64,000 nucleotides of DNA from assembly GCF_000311985.1 (NCBI RefSeq), contig NZ_HE978586.1, positions 22,913-86,912 of the forward strand, given 5' to 3'. The position numbers and the translations under genes are program-made. The notes under the pieces are model-generated. The model did not search any database and was not told the origin of the DNA. It was given only the letters and a program-made list of their open reading frames with translations. Below, one piece after another: positions 60,643-64,000 of this stretch (position 1 is the first letter of the stretch; every line of letters begins with the position of its first letter). Source of the stretch: Kallipyga massiliensis ph2. GTDB lineage: Bacteria; Bacillota; Clostridia; Tissierellales; Peptoniphilaceae.

Positions 60643-60802
60643 TAGGAAAAATTCATTTTCTTCAAAAAATACAGGAAAATTTTCGGATATCCATCCCCCA
60701 TTCGCCTTTCGAAATATCCTGTGATAAGATAAAAAGGTGGTTTTAAAGCTTCGTATGTAATATTTCGTAATAATTTTTAGAAAGCAAATCTTTGAGGTAA
60801 AA

Positions 60803-61465
60803 ATGATTGTCCGTTTCAAGCGTCACCTGCGCCTAAATAACCTGGATCTTTTTCTCATGACCCTGGGTGCCTTTATCATGGCCTTCACCCTAGTCAACAT
60901 CCACATCCCCTCCAAAATCACCGAAGGCGGGGTCATTGGCATCGCCATCCTGGCCAAGTCGATCTTCGGGATCAATCCTGCTATCGTCTCCTTTGTCATT
61001 GATGCCCTCCTCTATGGGCTGGGTTTTCTTCTTTTAAAGAAAGGCTTCCTGGGTCGTTCCCTCTTAGCCTCCTTTACCATGGCTGTCTTCTATGCCCTCT
61101 TCCTGGAAATCGGCCCCATCCTTCCCTCCTTCGAGAACCAGCCTGCCCTGGCCGCCATCTTCGGAGGAATCGGGATCGGTTTGGGCTGCGGATTGGTTAT
61201 CACCCGGGGATCCGCCGCCGGTGGAGATGACTCCTATGCCCTCATCATGAAAAAATACACCCACCTTTCCATCGCCCAGGCCTACTTCCTGTCGGACTTT
61301 ATCGTCCTCCTGGTTTCGGTCTTTATCTACCTCCCCTGGCCCAATTTTTTCTGGTCCATCTTCTCCACTTTGATTTCCTCCAACCTCATCTCGGTGGTAG
61401 AGACTCGTTTTCCCAAGCCGGCCCACCTCCAGCAGGCCGATTCCACGGTTTCTGCCGTCAACTAG
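60803..61465 (+). CDS. YitT-family membrane protein (DUF161)
   Basis: A 220-residue protein with five helices and the YitT pattern (PSKITEGGVIGIAIL near the N-terminus, ITRGSAAGGDDSYALIM in the middle). It is short because the C-terminal DUF2179 domain of longer members is missing. Function is unknown; some relatives affect metal or compound transport. The start follows GAGGTAAAA. Confidence 0.85.
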   Translation: MIVRFKRHLRLNNLDLFLMTLGAFIMAFTLVNIHIPSKITEGGVIGIAILAKSIFGINPAIVSFVIDALLYGLGFLLLKKGFLGRSLLASFTMAVFYALFLEIGPILPSFENQPALAAIFGGIGIGLGCGLVITRGSAAGGDDSYALIMKKYTHLSIAQAYFLSDFIVLLVSVFIYLPWPNFFWSIFSTLISSNLISVVETRFPKPAHLQQADSTVSAVN

Positions 61466-61577
61466 GCCGATTGTCTTCTTTCAAAACCCGAAAAACGGCC
61501 TCCCAACGGAGATGGAAAACGCTTAATTATCAATTTTCTTTATTTTTTCCGAATAAATATTGAGATTTTTCTCCTAA

Positions 61578-61602
61578 TAAATGGTAAAATAGGCGTATTC
61601 TT
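61578..61602 (+). promoter_or_regulatory. Extended -10 region for the transporter-amidohydrolase pair
   Basis: TGGTAAAAT (61584-61592, an extended -10) lies about 35 nt before the start codon; a possible TTGAGA -35 is 19 nt upstream. Confidence 0.45.
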
Positions 61603-61622
61603 TATTTAAGGAGGGAGATTTT

Positions 61623-62837
61623 ATGTTACCTTTATACGCCATGCTTTTTGTCCTCATCGTCTACTTCATTGGCGACCTGGTGGCCAGCTTAACCAAGTCA
61701 CTGGTCCCGTCGCTCTTTACCTGTTCCGTCCTCTTCTTGCTTTCCTTCTGGTCGGGATTGGTCCCCAACACCCTGTTTGTTGACTCCACCATGGCCGTCT
61801 TTGGTCCGACCATAATGACCATGCTCCTGGTCCACATGGGGTCCATGCTCAACCTCAACCAGCTCATCCAACAATGGAAGACCGTCCTGATCGGGGCCGC
61901 CGGCATCGTCGGCGTCGCTATCCTTCTCTTCCTGGTCGGCAAGCCCATTGTTGGCGAGGAAACGGTCCTTGTGGCTGCTCCCCCCATCTCGGGCGGGGTC
62001 ATTGCCGGCCTCCAGATGTCCAAGGCTGCCGAAGCCATCAACCGGCCCGACCTCCAGCTCATGGCCTCCCTCCTCGTTGTTATCCAAGGCTTTGTCGGCT
62101 ATCCTCTGGCTTCCTTCTTCCTCCGCCAGGAGGGACGGAAGGTGGTTGAAGCCCACCGCCATGGCCACGTCTTTGAGGAAATCGAAGACGTGGAGATCGT
62201 CGAGAAGCCTTCCATCTTTAAACTTCCGGACCGCTTCCGGACGGCCAACTACTACCTGGCAAAAACGGCAGCTATTGCCGCCCTGGCTGTTTTTCTTTCC
62301 AGCTCTTCCAAGTCCATTGCGACCGGGATCGGATGGTTGGATGTCCTCCTTCACCTGGACGCCAACGTTCTGGGCCTGATCTTCGGTATCTTAGCCGCCC
62401 ATTTCAACATCCTGGAGCGCCAACCCCTGGTCAAGGGAAATTCCTTCGGCCTGGGCATGGCCACCCTGACCATCCTCATCTTCATGGGCCTGGCCAATGC
62501 CCAACCCCAGGACATCCTTTCCCTGGCCGGCCCCCTGGTCATCTGCCTGATTCTGGGTGCCATCGGGATCATCATTCTGGCCGGGATCATGGGCAAGATC
62601 CTCAAGGTCTCCCCCTGGATGTCCTTCGCCATCGGGATCACCGCCCTCTTCGGCTTCCCGGGAACTTACGTTGTCTCCAATGAAGTGGCCTCTGCCCTGG
62701 CCGCCAATGAGGAAGAAAAGAAGGTCATCCTGGGCCAGATCCTTCCCAAGATGCTGGTGGCCGGTTTCGTCACCGTATCCATCGGCTCCGTTGTTTTAGC
62801 CGGCTTCCTCTCCAACCTCCTGGTTCCCGGTATGTAA
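61623..62837 (+). CDS. Multi-span membrane transporter, family uncertain
   Basis: A 404-residue protein with about 10-11 helices in two halves, containing VAAPPISGGVIAGLQMS and FGFPGTYVVSNEVASALAA. The repeat halves and GxPxT-type segments resemble secondary carboxylate/amino-acid transporters such as the ESS/GltS group, but I cannot assign the family. The AAGGAGGGAG site is strong. It is followed after 24 nt by an amidohydrolase gene, so it probably moves the substrate or product of that enzyme. Confidence 0.6.
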   Translation: MLPLYAMLFVLIVYFIGDLVASLTKSLVPSLFTCSVLFLLSFWSGLVPNTLFVDSTMAVFGPTIMTMLLVHMGSMLNLNQLIQQWKTVLIGAAGIVGVAILLFLVGKPIVGEETVLVAAPPISGGVIAGLQMSKAAEAINRPDLQLMASLLVVIQGFVGYPLASFFLRQEGRKVVEAHRHGHVFEEIEDVEIVEKPSIFKLPDRFRTANYYLAKTAAIAALAVFLSSSSKSIATGIGWLDVLLHLDANVLGLIFGILAAHFNILERQPLVKGNSFGLGMATLTILIFMGLANAQPQDILSLAGPLVICLILGAIGIIILAGIMGKILKVSPWMSFAIGITALFGFPGTYVVSNEVASALAANEEEKKVILGQILPKMLVAGFVTVSIGSVVLAGFLSNLLVPGM

Positions 62838-62861
62838 CAAGAGTAAATGAAAGGAATTTCT

Positions 62862-64000
62862 ATGACCATCAAAGACCGCTTGCCGGAAATTAAAGACTAT
62901 GTCGTGGCCATGCGTCGCTACTTCCACCAACATCCCGAACTTTCCTTTGAGGAAGTGGAAACGACCAAAACCATCGCCAAGGAATTGGACAAGATGGGGA
63001 TCCCCTATGAGTTCTCCCAGGAAGATCCCGGGGTCGGTCTGGTCGCCCTCATCGATTCCGGTCGGCCGGGGAAGGCTCTGGCCCTCCGGGCCGACATCGA
63101 TGCCCTGACGGTCTTTGAAAAGAATGAGGTTCCCTATAAATCCCGGGTAGAAGGGAAGATGCACGCCTGCGGCCACGATGGACATACCGCCATCCTTCTG
63201 GGTGCGGCCAAGCTTCTAAACGAATGCCGAGATGAATTTGACGGAAAAATTTACCTCATCTTCCAGCCGGCGGAGGAACTGGGCCTGGGGTCCAAGTACA
63301 TGATGCGCCAGGGTCATTGGCTGGAGGAAGTGGACAATATCTTCGGGGCCCACGTCTGGGTCCACCTCCCGGTCGGCACCGTCTCCGTGGAAGCCGGCGA
63401 ACGGATGGCCGCCGGGGATATGTTCGAGATCAAAATCCACGGGAAGTCAGCCCATGGGTCTGAGCCCCAGTCCTCGGTGGATGCCGTCCTTGTGGGCTCT
63501 GCCGTCGTCCAGGCCCTCCAGGCCATGGTCTCCCGGACCTACTCCCCCCTGGACTCCGTCGTGGTCAGTGTGGGGACCTTCGAGGCGGGAACTCGGTTTA
63601 ACATTATCGCCGGCGAGGCCCGGCTCACCGGAACCTGCCGCTACTTCACCCAGGAAATCGCCGACCGGATCGACATCGACATGGACCGGATCATCAAGGG
63701 GGTCTGCGAGGCCTATGGGGCAAGCTATGAGCTTGAATATAATAAGGTCATGGGCCCTCTGGCCAATGACCCCGCTTCATCGGAAATCGCAGAAGGGGCT
63801 GTCCGCAAGGTCCTGGGACCGGATGCCCTAGTCAAGATGAAGAAGGTGACGGGTGGGGAGGATTTCTCCTGGTATCTCAAGGAAAAGCCCGGCTGCTTCG
63901 CTTTCATCGGGGTTGGAAACCCGGACAAGGGAGCCTCTTACTCCCACCACTCCGACCACTTTGATATGGATGAGGATGCTTTAGCCGGGGGTGCCGGGGT
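62862..64000 (+). CDS. M20-family amidohydrolase, incomplete at the window end
   Basis: At least 379 residues; the gene runs past position 64000. Metal-binding motifs include RADIDAL near 77, MHACGHDGHTA (Cys 103, His 105) and PAEELGLGSKYM near 136, with a dimerisation domain (GKSAHGSEPQ) in the middle. This matches the M20D group (hippurate, indole-acetyl amino acid or N-acetyl-amino-acid hydrolases). The ATG follows AAAGGAA. The paired transporter upstream suggests uptake and deacylation of an N-acyl amino acid or a dipeptide. Confidence 0.88.
   Translation, partial: MTIKDRLPEIKDYVVAMRRYFHQHPELSFEEVETTKTIAKELDKMGIPYEFSQEDPGVGLVALIDSGRPGKALALRADIDALTVFEKNEVPYKSRVEGKMHACGHDGHTAILLGAAKLLNECRDEFDGKIYLIFQPAEELGLGSKYMMRQGHWLEEVDNIFGAHVWVHLPVGTVSVEAGERMAAGDMFEIKIHGKSAHGSEPQSSVDAVLVGSAVVQALQAMVSRTYSPLDSVVVSVGTFEAGTRFNIIAGEARLTGTCRYFTQEIADRIDIDMDRIIKGVCEAYGASYELEYNKVMGPLANDPASSEIAEGAVRKVLGPDALVKMKKVTGGEDFSWYLKEKPGCFAFIGVGNPDKGASYSHHSDHFDMDEDALAGGAG

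Overview
The window looks like a chromosome segment of a Gram-positive, probably anaerobic, member of the Bacillota. The evidence is strong AGGAGG ribosome-binding sites, an FMN riboswitch, class I fructose-bisphosphate aldolase, a diacyl-lipoprotein-type transacylase (Lit/DUF1461), ECF transporters and many ABC exporters. A Tissierellia/Peptoniphilaceae-type host is possible, but this is a weak inference. The backbone is GC-rich in codon third positions, so long antisense open frames are common and were ignored. No rRNA, tRNA or CRISPR array was recognised.

Backbone left of the island (1-26.4 kb): a compact minus-strand operon (nucleoside kinase, chorismate mutase, MacB-like ABC ATPase, CARDB-like anchored protein, FtsX-type permease, metallophosphoesterase); MATE exporter and Lit-like transacylase transcribed apart; XRE membrane regulator; aldolase-ferritin operon; a membrane protein and a DUF4342 protein; PPK2 kinase; an ABC-2 exporter facing a NarL-type two-component system; GlsB-type stress protein; YkvI-type transporter; MnmA; and the riboflavin operon ribD-ribE-ribBA-ribH under an FMN riboswitch followed by two tandem intrinsic terminators.

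Accessory island (about 26.4-48.5 kb): AT-richer and full of broken genes. It is bounded by two arrays of about 38-nt hairpins whose arms co-vary. Inside are a PepSY lipoprotein, McrC with an N-terminally truncated McrB, then two tandem decayed recombinase-associated units. Each unit has a degraded serine-recombinase remnant at its left, a metal/metallophore-type transport cargo, and the same roughly 80-100 bp end repeat at its right. Both cargos contain an ECF S component, EcfT, a double EcfA and two YbtP/YbtQ-like exporter-fold ABC proteins. The first is on the minus strand under a TetR repressor with two palindromic operators; the second is on the plus strand under an AraC regulator and a DtxR-like palindrome. 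The outer edges of the pair cut McrB on the left and a type I HsdM on the right. The HsdM fragment also has a G12 tract near its start that would switch its frame. An exonuclease-BRCT protein and an acetamidase fragment follow.

Backbone right of the island (48.5-64 kb): a Fic protein with its own HTH and upstream iterated sites, an alanine/Na+ symporter, an operon of nitroreductase, YcxB-like protein, GlmS and an ABC exporter, a second family of hairpin arrays, a Cd/Zn-type P-ATPase with an SmtB/ArsR-like operator, a YitT protein, and a membrane transporter paired with an M20 amidohydrolase cut by the window end.
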